Source: Candidatus Woesearchaeota archaeon
GTDB lineage: Archaea; Nanobdellota; Nanobdellia; Woesearchaeales; GW2011-AR9
Direction: 5' to 3'
DNA: 38,727 nucleotides
Assembly (NCBI GenBank): GCA_016214025.1
Contig: JACRPH010000018.1
Location: forward strand, 1-38,727
Made by a program: the position numbers and the translations under genes. This document shows positions 22,263-30,890 of this stretch, one piece after another (position 1 is the first letter of the stretch; every line of letters starts with the position of its first letter). The notes beneath the pieces were generated by a model. The model was not told the DNA's origin and did not search any database. It saw only the letters and a list, made by a program, of their open reading frames with translations.

Positions 22263-22447
22263 AAACCTTTCATCACATCGGTAGGTTTTGGGTAAAGTAT
22301 TCTAAGTCTATCGGTAGCTTTTTAAGAGAATCTCTCGGCGGGGTTAGTAGCCGGAGGTATCTGGCCCAGCGGGCTCTGGTTCTACGGCCATACAGCGGAG
22401 AAGAATTAGAGTTCAGTAAGGAAGATATCGTTGAATTGTTAAAATGA
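22262..22447 (+). pseudogene. C-terminal remnant of an unrecognised gene
   Basis: An open frame without a start codon abuts the truncated ATPase head-to-head. It reads KTFHHIGRFWVKYSKSIGSF, then LRESLGGVSSRRYLAQRALV and LRPYSGEELEFSKEDIVELL and a stop. The composition is protein-like, with an amphipathic end. I do not recognise the parent protein. The junction with the ATPase fragment near 22262 looks like a recombination point. Confidence 0.4.
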
Positions 22448-22485
22448 AAGAGAAGAGAAAAACTTCAAGAAATCACAACAATAAC

Positions 22486-23097
22486 TCATCTCTTCTTATT
22501 TCTGCCCCTTTTCATCACTGCGTTGAACCTATCCAAAACTGCCCCCGCTTCCGGGTAAGACTCTTTATACCCTTTCAGCACCTCTTCAAAAACCTGCGGA
22601 TACAATTGGTAATGCTTGCTTTCCAAAGCCCGGTCCAATAAGAACAAATCCACTGCTTTGTCTTCTACTTTATCTGAAAATACCGATAATCCGAAATCAA
22701 TGAAACTTAATTCTCTGGTTTCAGGTGCTACTAACATATTAGAGGTAGTTAAATCTCCGTGAATAATATTCTGTGCATGCAACTGTCCTATCTTCATCCC
22801 CAATTCTTTTGCCAATCCCTGATACTCATCTCCTTTCTCCAGCACATCCCTAAGCTTTTCTCCGGGAATGAAATCCATAGTAATGCTCATTCTCTTATCC
22901 GAGAATTCCTGCAAGTGCGGAGCAGGAAACTTAATTTCGTCTAATCGTTGTAATATCTTGGCTTCCCTTCTAGTTCGGAACTTGCGCAAAGCTTCATCAA
23001 TCTCCGGGATGCGATAGCCTTTGCTCAATCGCTCTTTGATGACTTGGTTGCCATCTTGGTACAGTACCGCTTCTGCGCCTTGAGCTATTTTTAGCAT
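22486..23097 (-). CDS. bud32: Bud32-type protein kinase (KEOPS)
   Basis: 203 residues, a typical archaeal Bud32 length. Glycine-poor loop IAQGAEAVLYQ, catalytic Lys in VIKERLSKGYRIPEIDE, catalytic loop HGDLTTSN, metal-binding DFGLS, and the C-terminal basic tail MKRGRNKKR. In KEOPS it is an ATPase/kinase that supports Kae1 in making t6A37 on tRNAs reading ANN codons, such as the tRNA-Thr here. Kae1 is not in the window. The preceding gene ends 5 nt upstream, so they are probably an operon. Confidence 0.92.
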   Translation of the reverse strand: MLKIAQGAEAVLYQDGNQVIKERLSKGYRIPEIDEALRKFRTRREAKILQRLDEIKFPAPHLQEFSDKRMSITMDFIPGEKLRDVLEKGDEYQGLAKELGMKIGQLHAQNIIHGDLTTSNMLVAPETRELSFIDFGLSVFSDKVEDKAVDLFLLDRALESKHYQLYPQVFEEVLKGYKESYPEAGAVLDRFNAVMKRGRNKKR

Positions 23098-23102
23098 TTT
23101 AT

Positions 23103-23486
23103 CTAATGTTTTCTACTCCTGTTTTTGATCTTTTCCTGCTCCTGGAGTGAGAGGGTAAGATATCCATTAACTTCAGCTAAATTTCCACTCAGGCGGTAAA
23201 TACTCTCTGCTTCCAGAAGAGCCCGATGGGAAATGCCGGCAAAATGATTAAGAACTGTTATCCCTCTCCGTTGATATTCTTCGATATGATTCGGATGATT
23301 TTCCAGGCACCCGTAAGAAAAAGCAATCCTCTCTCCTTTTTTAAGGATAAGCCCCACGGGAGTAAACTCTTGGTGCTCGTAATCACGATGTTTTCCTTTG
23401 AGATTTAAAGGGAGCTCTGCCTGCGCTTCCCAAGTAGGAAGAGGAAGTGGTGCATTCACGGTTGTTTCTAAGTCTGGTTCATCCAT
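23103..23486 (-). CDS. Unrecognised protein upstream of bud32
   Basis: 127 residues from the ATG at 23486, chosen because a TATA-like box (gctttatattc, about 23506-23516) lies about 25 nt upstream; a longer frame begins at 23540. The centre reads HQEFTPVGLILKKGERIAFS and HFAGISHRALLEAESIYRLS. It has no membrane segment or obvious catalytic motif and a basic C-terminus. It is probably co-transcribed with bud32. Confidence 0.6.
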   Translation of the reverse strand: MDEPDLETTVNAPLPLPTWEAQAELPLNLKGKHRDYEHQEFTPVGLILKKGERIAFSYGCLENHPNHIEEYQRRGITVLNHFAGISHRALLEAESIYRLSGNLAEVNGYLTLSLQEQEKIKNRSRKH

Positions 23487-23541
23487 GGTTCCCTGTGTTG
23501 AGGTAAAAGAATATAAAGCTTTCTCCTTTTCTTTCATCATT
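23487..23541. promoter_or_regulatory. Compact bidirectional promoter
   Basis: The sequence agaatataaagctttct (about 23505-23521) contains a TATA-like box in both directions: gaatataaag toward the gene at 23542 and gctttatattc toward the gene at 23486. Each predicts a start at or next to the ATG. It resembles the AAGCTT-centred divergent promoter near 2366. Confidence 0.5.
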
Positions 23542-23859
23542 ATGCTTCAGCCGGAACAGGAAATCATCTATTTTAGGGAAGAACAGGAGATAAGCAGAAT
23601 CACATCTCAATCAGCCATTTGCTCGGAATTAGAAAATTATCTCCTTAATGAACAGCCACGCCTAAAGCCGGGAGAAAAATTAAGAATTCCTCTTCCCCAG
23701 AATGACTTCCAGTATACTAACACCATCCTCCGCGTGGAAGCTGAAGAAAGCCATTTGGTGTGCTATACCCAAAATTTAACTTATACTATCCGGTACGTTA
23801 ATCTGGATTTAAAGAAACTAAGAGGCCATCTGCCGGAGCTGATGGTGCTGAAAGAATGA
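23542..23859 (+). CDS. Unrecognised protein, 105 residues
   Basis: Starts MLQPEQEIIYFREEQEISRI at the ATG at 23542, about 30 nt after a TATA-like box; a longer in-frame extension upstream lies inside the divergent gene. The second half looks beta-rich (TNTILRVEAEESHLVCYTQN). No family is recognised. The last four bases overlap the next start (ATGA). Confidence 0.6.
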   Translation: MLQPEQEIIYFREEQEISRITSQSAICSELENYLLNEQPRLKPGEKLRIPLPQNDFQYTNTILRVEAEESHLVCYTQNLTYTIRYVNLDLKKLRGHLPELMVLKE

Positions 23860-24509
23860 TAAAAAACTTATCTTTGGAAAAGATAGAGGATGTGCTTTAT
23901 TTACTGAGACGACCCCGGGAAGAATTAAAATATCTTTCCCCGGAAGAGATGGTTACAGCCCTGAGGGAAGCTGAACAGAAAATTACGGTTCACCATTATC
24001 CTTTGCGCCTGAGTAGAAGCCCTTCCAAAAACCTGCTGGAATTAGGGGAATGGAGTTATCACCAGATTTACCTGGCAATGGGAAAGGAGATAGGCTATTG
24101 CTTAGGCCATGGAAGAAGCAGCGGAGCCCGGGAGAGGCATAATCAGATGATAGATGCTTTTTTGGAAGATAAAGTACTGCAGCAGAGCACCCCTACGGCA
24201 GTCCTGGTCACCCATAAATCTCTCCTGTTAGCCTATTACTTCCACCAGCATTACGCTTACGTTGCTCATGACGTGGGGATGAATTGGGGCGGGGAGATAG
24301 CCCTGCGCCTGAAAAGAAGCCGTTTACCTTGCTCTGAGCGCAGAGGGCCTATTTTCAGCGATGAAGAAGTGTGGTTTAAAGAGGGGGAGACAGAAAAACT
24401 GGTTTATCGGGCAGTGAGAGAGGATATCCATCAGCGTCGGATGGAAGAAAGATTGAGAGAAATGGCTGAAGGGAATCAGGAAACCCCACCAGAAAAAATA
24501 AAAAATTAA
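23856..24509 (+). CDS. Unrecognised protein, 217 residues
   Basis: A mostly helical N-terminus (LEKIEDVLYLLRRPREELKY) is followed by a His-rich middle (HGRSSGARERH, LVTHKSLLLAYYFHQHYAYV) and a basic, charged C-terminus. The conserved-looking GHGRSSGARERH could bind metal or phosphate, but that is speculation. It is coupled to the preceding gene. Its 3' end overlaps that of the convergent gene by four bases. Confidence 0.6.
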   Translation: MIKNLSLEKIEDVLYLLRRPREELKYLSPEEMVTALREAEQKITVHHYPLRLSRSPSKNLLELGEWSYHQIYLAMGKEIGYCLGHGRSSGARERHNQMIDAFLEDKVLQQSTPTAVLVTHKSLLLAYYFHQHYAYVAHDVGMNWGGEIALRLKRSRLPCSERRGPIFSDEEVWFKEGETEKLVYRAVREDIHQRRMEERLREMAEGNQETPPEKIKN

Positions 24510-25147
24510 TTCCTTCCCCTTTTGGAAGCTATCATCTTTTCTACAAATATATGAAAGTCTGGCTCGTATCTTTCAATTTCTTTAACATAATCTGCACGAG
24601 GGAATACTTCTACATCTTTTATTCTGTAGGGTGTACCATCTTCTGCCTCTCCTTCAAGGTTGCATTCATGCATTTTGCCACCAACATTAAATGCGGGCAC
24701 TTTTCCGGAAGTTAATCCCCTCAGAAAGAGAGACATCCATAGCTCATGATAAATCCCTAAAAACTGACCTTCTCCCCTAATTCTTTCACGAATTCTGGCG
24801 TCGTTTTCAATGAAGCGGAGTCCAAATCTAGTTGCATCGTGAGGGCCCAACAGAAAATGATATTGGTCTGTGAACCATATTCGTCTTCCCCCATATTGCT
24901 CGAAAAGTTCTTCTTGCGGACTTTCCGATAGAATCTCTCGTGCCGAATAAACTCTCACTTCTGTTACCGGATTCTTTTCTAAGAAAGTTCTAATCTGTTC
25001 GATTCCTTTACCCCAAAATTCTGGCTGAACTATTTTAGTGAGTTCTCCCAGATCAATCTCTAACTCACTCAATTTGCTTTTTTCTGCTAGAGAAAGCCTA
25101 TCCCAAGCTTCTAGTCCCCTTTGTGCGGGGGTATAAAATTCGGTCAT
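24506..25147 (-). CDS. Unrecognised protein, 213 residues
   Basis: Soluble, with an N-terminal helical part, VRVYSAREILSESP, FTDQYHFLLGPHDATRFGLR and a C-terminal beta/alpha part (YRIKDVEVFPRADYVKEIE). There is no motif I can tie to a family. It has its own promoter region upstream (tatataaac-like, about 25163-25175, minus sense). Confidence 0.6.
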   Translation of the reverse strand: MTEFYTPAQRGLEAWDRLSLAEKSKLSELEIDLGELTKIVQPEFWGKGIEQIRTFLEKNPVTEVRVYSAREILSESPQEELFEQYGGRRIWFTDQYHFLLGPHDATRFGLRFIENDARIRERIRGEGQFLGIYHELWMSLFLRGLTSGKVPAFNVGGKMHECNLEGEAEDGTPYRIKDVEVFPRADYVKEIERYEPDFHIFVEKMIASKRGRN

Positions 25148-25282
25148 TTTTGACTTTGCAGTAGTACTGGTATATAAACTTTTCGGTGGAACAAATTTGG
25201 TGAAAGTGAAGTAAAAACCTAGCTCTCCGTAAGGAAAGGAGAGGATTAATTTAAATACTCAAAATAGTCTTTTACCAGATAA

Positions 25283-27193
25283 ATGAACAAAATCGAACTC
25301 CTCCTTCCTGTCGGAAATTGGAGCTGTGTTAAAGCGGCAGTAGAAAATGGAGCTGATGCAGTATATTTCGGAGTAAAAGAATTCAACGCCCGAAGAAGAG
25401 CAGATAATTTTGAACTGGAAGAAGTCTCAGAAATTGTGAGTTACTGCCACAAAAATGGGGTAAGAGCTTACTGCACTCTGAACATCCTTATCAAAAATTC
25501 TGAGGTGAATAGGTTCTTGGAGGTAGTAAAGCAAGTTTATCTGGCCGGCGTGGATGCAGTAATCATTCAGCATATTTCATTCATTCCCATTCTGAAACGT
25601 AATTTTCCTGGTATGGAAATACATCTATCTACCCAAGCGGCAATCACTAATACTTATTTTTGCGAATTGCTCCAAGAAGCCGACAAAATCGTTCTTCCCA
25701 GAGAGTTTTCTAAAGAAGAGATGGAGAACTTTATCCAGAAGACTAAACTTCCGGTGGAGATATTTGTACAGGGGGCGCAGTGCTTCTCTTATTCCGGGAA
25801 ATGCCTGTTTTCTTCTTTTCTGGGAGGCAGAAGCGGAAATCGCGGCTTATGTGCTCAGCCTTGCCGGAAGAAGTATAATGACAGTTATCTGCTTAGTATG
25901 AAAGATTTGTGCTTAGTTGATAGGCTTCCGGAGATCATTGAAATAGGCGTTTCTTCATTAAAGATTGAAGGCAGATTAAGAAGCGCCCGATATGTGGCTG
26001 CTGCGGCGAAAGCTTATCGAACGGCAATTGATTCTTATTATGCTGGGCAGTTTAGGGTGAACCAAGAACTGTTCACAGAGATGGAGCTTTCTTTCAACCG
26101 GGAATTTACTACCGGATACTTTAGCGGAGAAAAAGAAGTTGTTTCTTCTGAGAGACCGATGGGAAGAGGGTTATTTCTGGGAGTAATGGAAGAAAATAAC
26201 TTAATTACGTTGAAACAGGAGGTTTCCGTAGGAGATGGCGTAGGCATCTGGTTCAAAGACAAAGTTGACGGTGCATTACTGCGAAAGATGGAGAAAGATG
26301 GGAAAGCAGTTCATTCGGCAGGAGTGGGTGAGAGAGTAAAATTATTTATTCGCGCGCCACCGGGAACTAAAATTTACAAAACCTCTTCGGTAAAACTTCC
26401 CTCAAAAATAATTTTTACTAAACCTAAACCACTAACCACCCCACCTAGAAGCCTAGGGAAGCTAAAGCTGCCGGTGATTGGGGTGGAGAAGTCTAACGAG
26501 AAAGAGTTATTAGTAAAAGTATATTCAGTTAAAGCCGGAGAAGAGGCTTTAAGTAACGGTGCAGACAAAGTTTTTTACAATATATTCACTCAAGATTACA
26601 ATAATAAATTTGGTGCATTTATTCCTAGAATTCTGAATGATGAAGAAGTAGAAAAAGCGGTAAAGTTAGTCAATGCTTCGGGAGTTAAAGATGTTTTAAT
26701 TGGAGATTTAGGTGTTTATGTTAAATTAAAAGAAAGAAAGGGATTAAATTTGTATTTGGATTATTCCAACAACGTGTTTAACGATTATGATGTGAGCTTT
26801 TTTGAGAATTCCGTTCCCATTATCTCTCCAGAATTATCCTTTCAGGAATTACGGCAGTTTCATAACCAGAATTTTGCGGTTTTAGTGCATGGTCGGGTGG
26901 TATTGATGAATACTAAATATTCTTGTCTTCCATCGCAATTGAAAGATGAGAAAAGCTATGTTTTTCCGGTAAGAAAAGAATCTGGTTATTGGCAGGTATT
27001 AAACAGCGTAGAGTTAGGGCTGTTTGAAGAGGTGAAGAGGTTGCGAGAAGCAGGGATTGGGCGTATTTTCTTAGACTTGGAGAAAGATATTGCTGCTACG
27101 GTTAAGACTTATCGAGAGGTTCTTTCCGGCAAAGCTGTTTCTGTCAGCAAGAGAGGCTATACTAAAGGGCATTGGGAGAAAGGAGTGGAGTGA
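25283..27193 (+). CDS. U32-family (RlhA/TrhP-like) protein
   Basis: 636 residues. The N-terminal TIM-barrel-like domain starts ELLLPVGNWSCVKAAVENGA and continues DAVYFGVKEFNARR. The U32 signature is FVQGAQCFSYSGKCLFSSFL followed by GGRSGNRGLCAQPCRKKY, whose cysteines can hold an iron-sulfur cluster. A second, poorly conserved domain occupies about 330-600. Family members with known function hydroxylate RNA bases from prephenate (tRNA U34 by TrhP, 23S C2501 by RlhA); older annotation as peptidase is doubtful. It is single in its transcription unit. Confidence 0.85.
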   Translation: MNKIELLLPVGNWSCVKAAVENGADAVYFGVKEFNARRRADNFELEEVSEIVSYCHKNGVRAYCTLNILIKNSEVNRFLEVVKQVYLAGVDAVIIQHISFIPILKRNFPGMEIHLSTQAAITNTYFCELLQEADKIVLPREFSKEEMENFIQKTKLPVEIFVQGAQCFSYSGKCLFSSFLGGRSGNRGLCAQPCRKKYNDSYLLSMKDLCLVDRLPEIIEIGVSSLKIEGRLRSARYVAAAAKAYRTAIDSYYAGQFRVNQELFTEMELSFNREFTTGYFSGEKEVVSSERPMGRGLFLGVMEENNLITLKQEVSVGDGVGIWFKDKVDGALLRKMEKDGKAVHSAGVGERVKLFIRAPPGTKIYKTSSVKLPSKIIFTKPKPLTTPPRSLGKLKLPVIGVEKSNEKELLVKVYSVKAGEEALSNGADKVFYNIFTQDYNNKFGAFIPRILNDEEVEKAVKLVNASGVKDVLIGDLGVYVKLKERKGLNLYLDYSNNVFNDYDVSFFENSVPIISPELSFQELRQFHNQNFAVLVHGRVVLMNTKYSCLPSQLKDEKSYVFPVRKESGYWQVLNSVELGLFEEVKRLREAGIGRIFLDLEKDIAATVKTYREVLSGKAVSVSKRGYTKGHWEKGVE

Positions 27194-27228
27194 TTAATCC
27201 TTACCAACACATCTGCCGCTATAAATGC

Positions 27229-27510
27229 TTATTTACTTAACTCTTCCCATTCGTCTTCACTTAATTCAAACAGTTTGATTATTTCCTCTTTGGATTTTCC
27301 CTCTTTAAAGAGAGCTTTAATCTGTTTTCTTAGGAGTTGGTTAAACACTTCAGTATTATATTGTTCGTGCTCTTTTCTCAGTTGAGGGGGGATTGATAAT
27401 TTCAAATCGTGCTTTTCTTCGAATTCTAATAAACGGTCTAGGATTTCTCTTTGGTAAATTTCTGTTTGGTCATTTAAAGCCTGGAGTACACTCTTGAAAT
27501 CAGAAACGTC
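27229..27510 (-). pseudogene. C-terminal remnant beside the IS element
   Basis: An open frame with no start codon reads FKSVLQALNDQTEIYQREIL, DRLLEFEEKHDLKLSIPPQL, and ends KALFKEGKSKEEIIKLFELS-EDEWEELSK. It is highly helical and charged, coiled-coil-like with a C-terminal helix-turn-helix-like end. It is in frame with, and directly after, the stop of the transposase. The parent gene is not recognised; it does not resemble the surface protein on the other side of the element. Confidence 0.45.
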
Positions 27511-28751
27511 CTAAATTCCCAGATTTCTGGGCACTAGGATTCCTAATTTTTCGCAAATTTGCTTCTGGTGTTTTGTTAATTCGCCCACCAATAATTCTTT
27601 ATCATATACTTTCGCCTTGAGGTTTCTCATTGTTAATAACATCTCTTCCACCGTATACGTCTTTCCTATCCTCTTTTTTAGTCTTGTATATGCAATAAGA
27701 GCTATGAATTGTAGAAATAATAATCCCCTTAATGTTTCCTCGTTATGCACTCTTAAAGGCAACATATTTAGATCATCTTTTGAAAACCCAAACATTTTTT
27801 CTGCTGTCTGTCTTATATAATACGCGGGCACAACCTCTTCTTTTTTCATGGCAAATGAAGAAACCAAAATCATTATGCCTCTAGTTTTAAGTATATATTC
27901 AAGCTCATCTTTGCTCTTTTCCTTCTCGTCAGCAACATTTATCACCAAAAAGCTCGATATTAGTTTGTTTGATGAACAATCCCCTTTTTCCATACCTTAC
28001 CATATTCTCATATTTTTCCAGAGAATCAACATATTTTTTTATCAGTTCTTTATACAGTACTCTAATGCTAGGGAGCCTTGTCAAGAAATTCATCCTGCTC
28101 GTATAGAGGTCATTGATATTATCTTCTGAAAAGTATCCTGCATCAAGATAGATATAAGTTTCTTTAATGCCGTATACATTCAATTCATCGATAGTTGTTT
28201 TTAGAGTAGAAACATCGACGATGTTGCCAGCATAGTGTCTAAAGAACAATGGTTCTTCACTGCTCTTATCAACGACCAAAAGAAATCTTATCTGTTTATC
28301 AATCTCTTCGCCACTTCTTCCCCAAGCTGTTAAAGGGATGTGTATTTGGTTAGGTAAAGATGTAGCGTCGATTATAATACCTTTGTTATTTTTTGAGAAT
28401 CTAGGAAGATAAGCAGCAAAGAAAGTCCTTTGTAATGTTTCTGTTCCCAAAGTTCTTAAGAAATCACTTGTTCTTTGGGAAGAAACCTTGAGATCAGGAT
28501 ATTTTATACTTGAAAAATTCTAAGCCATTTTCTTCAAAAAATTGCTCCAAAAGGAAGGAATCACCAAAATCAACGATTAGTTTTTCTGTTTTTTGAGGTG
28601 CTTTCTTTTGATATTTTTTCTTTTCTCGATCAATAACTATACCCAAATATCTCTTTTTCTGCCGAGACATTCCCTTTTCTTTATCCCAGTAGCTAGTTAT
28701 TTCATAAGCATATTCTTTACTCCCCCTAATTTCAATTTTTGTAAAACTCAT
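27511..28751 (-). pseudogene. IS1634-like transposase, broken in three frames
   Basis: The N-terminal part (from MSFTKIEIRGSKEYAYEITS) stops at 28494. In the +1 frame the sequence continues through the DDE core (GIIIDATSLPNQ, TYIYLDAGYFSEDN) to 27929. Another +1 shift gives the C-terminal part (LKTRGIMILVSSFAMKKEEV ... EKLGILVPRNLGI). The breaks lie at an A4 run (coding sense, 28502-28505) and a T5 run (27947-27951); removing one base at each restores one reading frame. It is inactive as read, unless sequencing errors or recoding are involved. Confidence 0.85.
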
Positions 28752-28845
28752 AGTGCTCATGTGGGCACTAGAAGTATATAAATTTTTCCATTCTACAATA
28801 TATAGTTTCGACGAGAGAATAAGGTTATTCAAAACCTAGTGCCCA
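27528..28845 (-). mobile_element. IS1634/IS4-like insertion sequence
   Basis: Terminal inverted repeats TGGGCACTAGG occur at 27528-27538 and, inverted, at 28835-28845. The flanking bases are also similar (TTTCT.../TTTTT...), so the true repeats may be longer. The left repeat lies inside the last codons of the transposase. A third copy of GGGCACTAG (28763-28771) forms a hairpin around the TATA box with the right repeat. The right end truncates the surface lipoprotein at 28836-30143. I see no clear target duplication. Confidence 0.65.
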
Positions 28846-30143
28846 AAAAAACGGGAGAATTGGAAAATAGTATTTTCATTAATATTATTTTTATTGGTGT
28901 AGCCCGTTAAAATAAATCCATTGTCAAAAGTTGGTTGTATGGAGAAAAAACCATCTTCTTCTTCAGAATTACCAACAGTTTTGTTCCATAATTCATTTCC
29001 TTCTGTGTCTGTTCTGATTATCCAACCGTCAGATTTAGATGTTTGGGTGTATACGCCGGCAATGATATATCCTCCATCAGCAGTTTGTTGTACCGATTGT
29101 GCCCAATCATCACCTGTTCCTCCAAACGTTTTAGTCCATTTGGTTTTTGGAGTAGAATCTACCACGACGGTAGTGATAATTTCGCTTGTAATAATCCATC
29201 CATCACTTACTTTAAACGTAATTTCATATGTTCCAGCTTGTTCGTAATTAGGAGTCCATGTAAATATGCCATTTTCGAACGTAGCTCCTATAGGTAATCC
29301 TTCCGCAGAATACACCAACTTATCTCCATCTTCATCTGTAGCACTTACTGAAAAACTTAATGTTTCTCCTTCATTTACTTCTTGATCACCAATTGGACTT
29401 AAAACAGGTGCATTATTTAAAATAACGTCACTAACAGTAACCGTAATTGTTTCCTCATCACTAAATTCCCCATCGCTAACTTTAATCGTAACTGCATATA
29501 TTCCGGCTTGCTCATAACTTGGCATCCAAGTAAAGACATTACCCTCAAGAGTTGCACCTACCGGCAAGTTCTCTGCCGAATAAGTTAAAACATCATTATT
29601 TTCATCAGCAGCCGTAACTCCAAAAGAAAGTGTTTCTCCTTCTTTAACTTCTTTATTTCCAATAGGATTCAATACCGGAGCTTGGTTAGGAATAAAACAG
29701 GCTCCAGAATCACATTTGAATTTAGCTCCTAATTCAGCGCAATTCTTCTGATAATAAAAATATCCGTTATTCTGACAACCACCCTCCATTAAATATTCTT
29801 TACCATTTGGAAAAGTATAACAATAATCTTCTTTACCCAGCGGGTCTAAATTAGTAGTTACAATCCCTTGAGTAAGATAATCAGCCCCATTATCTGAATC
29901 TTTGCACCAGCCTTGTGTGATTGAATAATTAGATGCTTTTTCATTGCAGTTTAATGAGCAAGAACGATAAGCAGCATATTGTTTGTCTTTTAAGAGATTA
30001 GAACAACCATCTGAATCCAAGCATTTCCAATAAAACTGCTTTTGGACATTACTTAAATCACTAAATGCTTTTCCGGCGATTGCCGAAGAACAACCAATCA
30101 AAAGAATCATAATTAAAGCCACTAATACCAAATATTTTCCCAT
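28836..30143 (-). CDS. Surface lipoprotein-like protein truncated by the IS
   Basis: About 435 residues from the ATG at 30143, with GGTGGTG upstream. Signal-like helix with a possible lipobox (MILLIGCSSAIAGKAF), a Cys-rich region, and then two He_PIG/cadherin-like Ig domains (PVLNPIGNKEVKEGETLSFG and the near-copy PVLSPIGDQEVNEGETLSFS). A beta-propeller-like part follows (GGTGDDWAQSVQQTADGGYI ... GNELWNKTVG). The last residues, RFFGH, are read from the IS terminal repeat, so the propeller is cut off after about two blades. Confidence 0.75.
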   Translation of the reverse strand: MGKYLVLVALIMILLIGCSSAIAGKAFSDLSNVQKQFYWKCLDSDGCSNLLKDKQYAAYRSCSLNCNEKASNYSITQGWCKDSDNGADYLTQGIVTTNLDPLGKEDYCYTFPNGKEYLMEGGCQNNGYFYYQKNCAELGAKFKCDSGACFIPNQAPVLNPIGNKEVKEGETLSFGVTAADENNDVLTYSAENLPVGATLEGNVFTWMPSYEQAGIYAVTIKVSDGEFSDEETITVTVSDVILNNAPVLSPIGDQEVNEGETLSFSVSATDEDGDKLVYSAEGLPIGATFENGIFTWTPNYEQAGTYEITFKVSDGWIITSEIITTVVVDSTPKTKWTKTFGGTGDDWAQSVQQTADGGYIIAGVYTQTSKSDGWIIRTDTEGNELWNKTVGNSEEEDGFFSIQPTFDNGFILTGYTNKNNINENTIFQFSRFFGH

Positions 30144-30291
30144 TTTACACCACCCTAAAAGCTTGTTAATTAGCAATCTAACACCAAAAAGTTAAAAGAA
30201 GATGATTTTATATAAACTTTTCTATTTTGAAAGCTATCTGGCAATAATATGGCAACTAACCTCTTAATAACAAATTTCTTAGTTTCATTTA

Positions 30292-30570
30292 ATGGAGGCA
30301 ACAATCTGGGAACTATCTGGTAAAGTTAAATCTAGTAAATATCGTATGAAAGTCTTAACTAATCTCTCCGGTGGAATAAAAACACCTACAGAAATCAAAG
30401 ATGAAACAAAATTGAGTATGCCCCATACCAGCAGAGCATTAGCTGAATTAAACAAGTGGAAATTAATTCAATGCAAAAATCCCGCCTCCAAGAAAGGCAA
30501 ACTTTACTGTTTGACAAATCTGGGTGAGAAAGTTTTGGAGATTTTGACCAAAAAGAATAAGAATGAGTAA
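30292..30570 (+). CDS. Small winged-helix DNA-binding protein
   Basis: 92 residues. The winged-helix HTH is clear: YRMKVLTNLSGGIKTPTEIK, KLSMPHTSRALAELNKWKLI, and the wing GKLYCLTNLGEKVLEIL. It belongs to the ArsR/MarR-like archaeal regulators. It is likely leaderless (TATA-like ttaataac about 25 nt upstream) and divergent from the surface lipoprotein gene, which it may regulate; that is inference from position only. Confidence 0.8.
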   Translation: MEATIWELSGKVKSSKYRMKVLTNLSGGIKTPTEIKDETKLSMPHTSRALAELNKWKLIQCKNPASKKGKLYCLTNLGEKVLEILTKKNKNE

Positions 30571-30641
30571 AGTCTCCATTATTCAAATTAGCCAAACTAC
30601 TCAGTAACCTTTTTAAACTTCAAGATAAACTAATACTTAAA

Positions 30642-30890
30642 ATGACAAACCAAATCTGTTTAGATGAACCTCGTTTTAAACAAATGGAACAGGAGATTTT
30701 AAACCAGGTGATGGAAGTATCAAAAGCAATGTTAGAAACTTTCAAATTCAGACTTATTTATGGCATGAAAGTAACTCCTGAACAAAATCAGAGAACCATT
30801 AAAGCATTACACGAATTTAGAGAGAAAAATTGGGATAAAACTGTCAGTAAAAAAGAAGCTTACCATAAATATCTTAATCTTTATAATTAA
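30642..30890 (+). CDS. Unrecognised small helical protein
   Basis: 82 residues, all-helical and charged (FKQMEQEILNQVMEVSKAML ... KVTPEQNQRTIKALHEFREK). A TATA-like run (cctttttaaac, about 30606-30616) lies about 26 nt before the ATG. Its stop overlaps the end of the convergent PIN-like gene by four bases, giving the look of an antitoxin, though the genes are convergent and not an operon. Confidence 0.55.
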   Translation: MTNQICLDEPRFKQMEQEILNQVMEVSKAMLETFKFRLIYGMKVTPEQNQRTIKALHEFREKNWDKTVSKKEAYHKYLNLYN

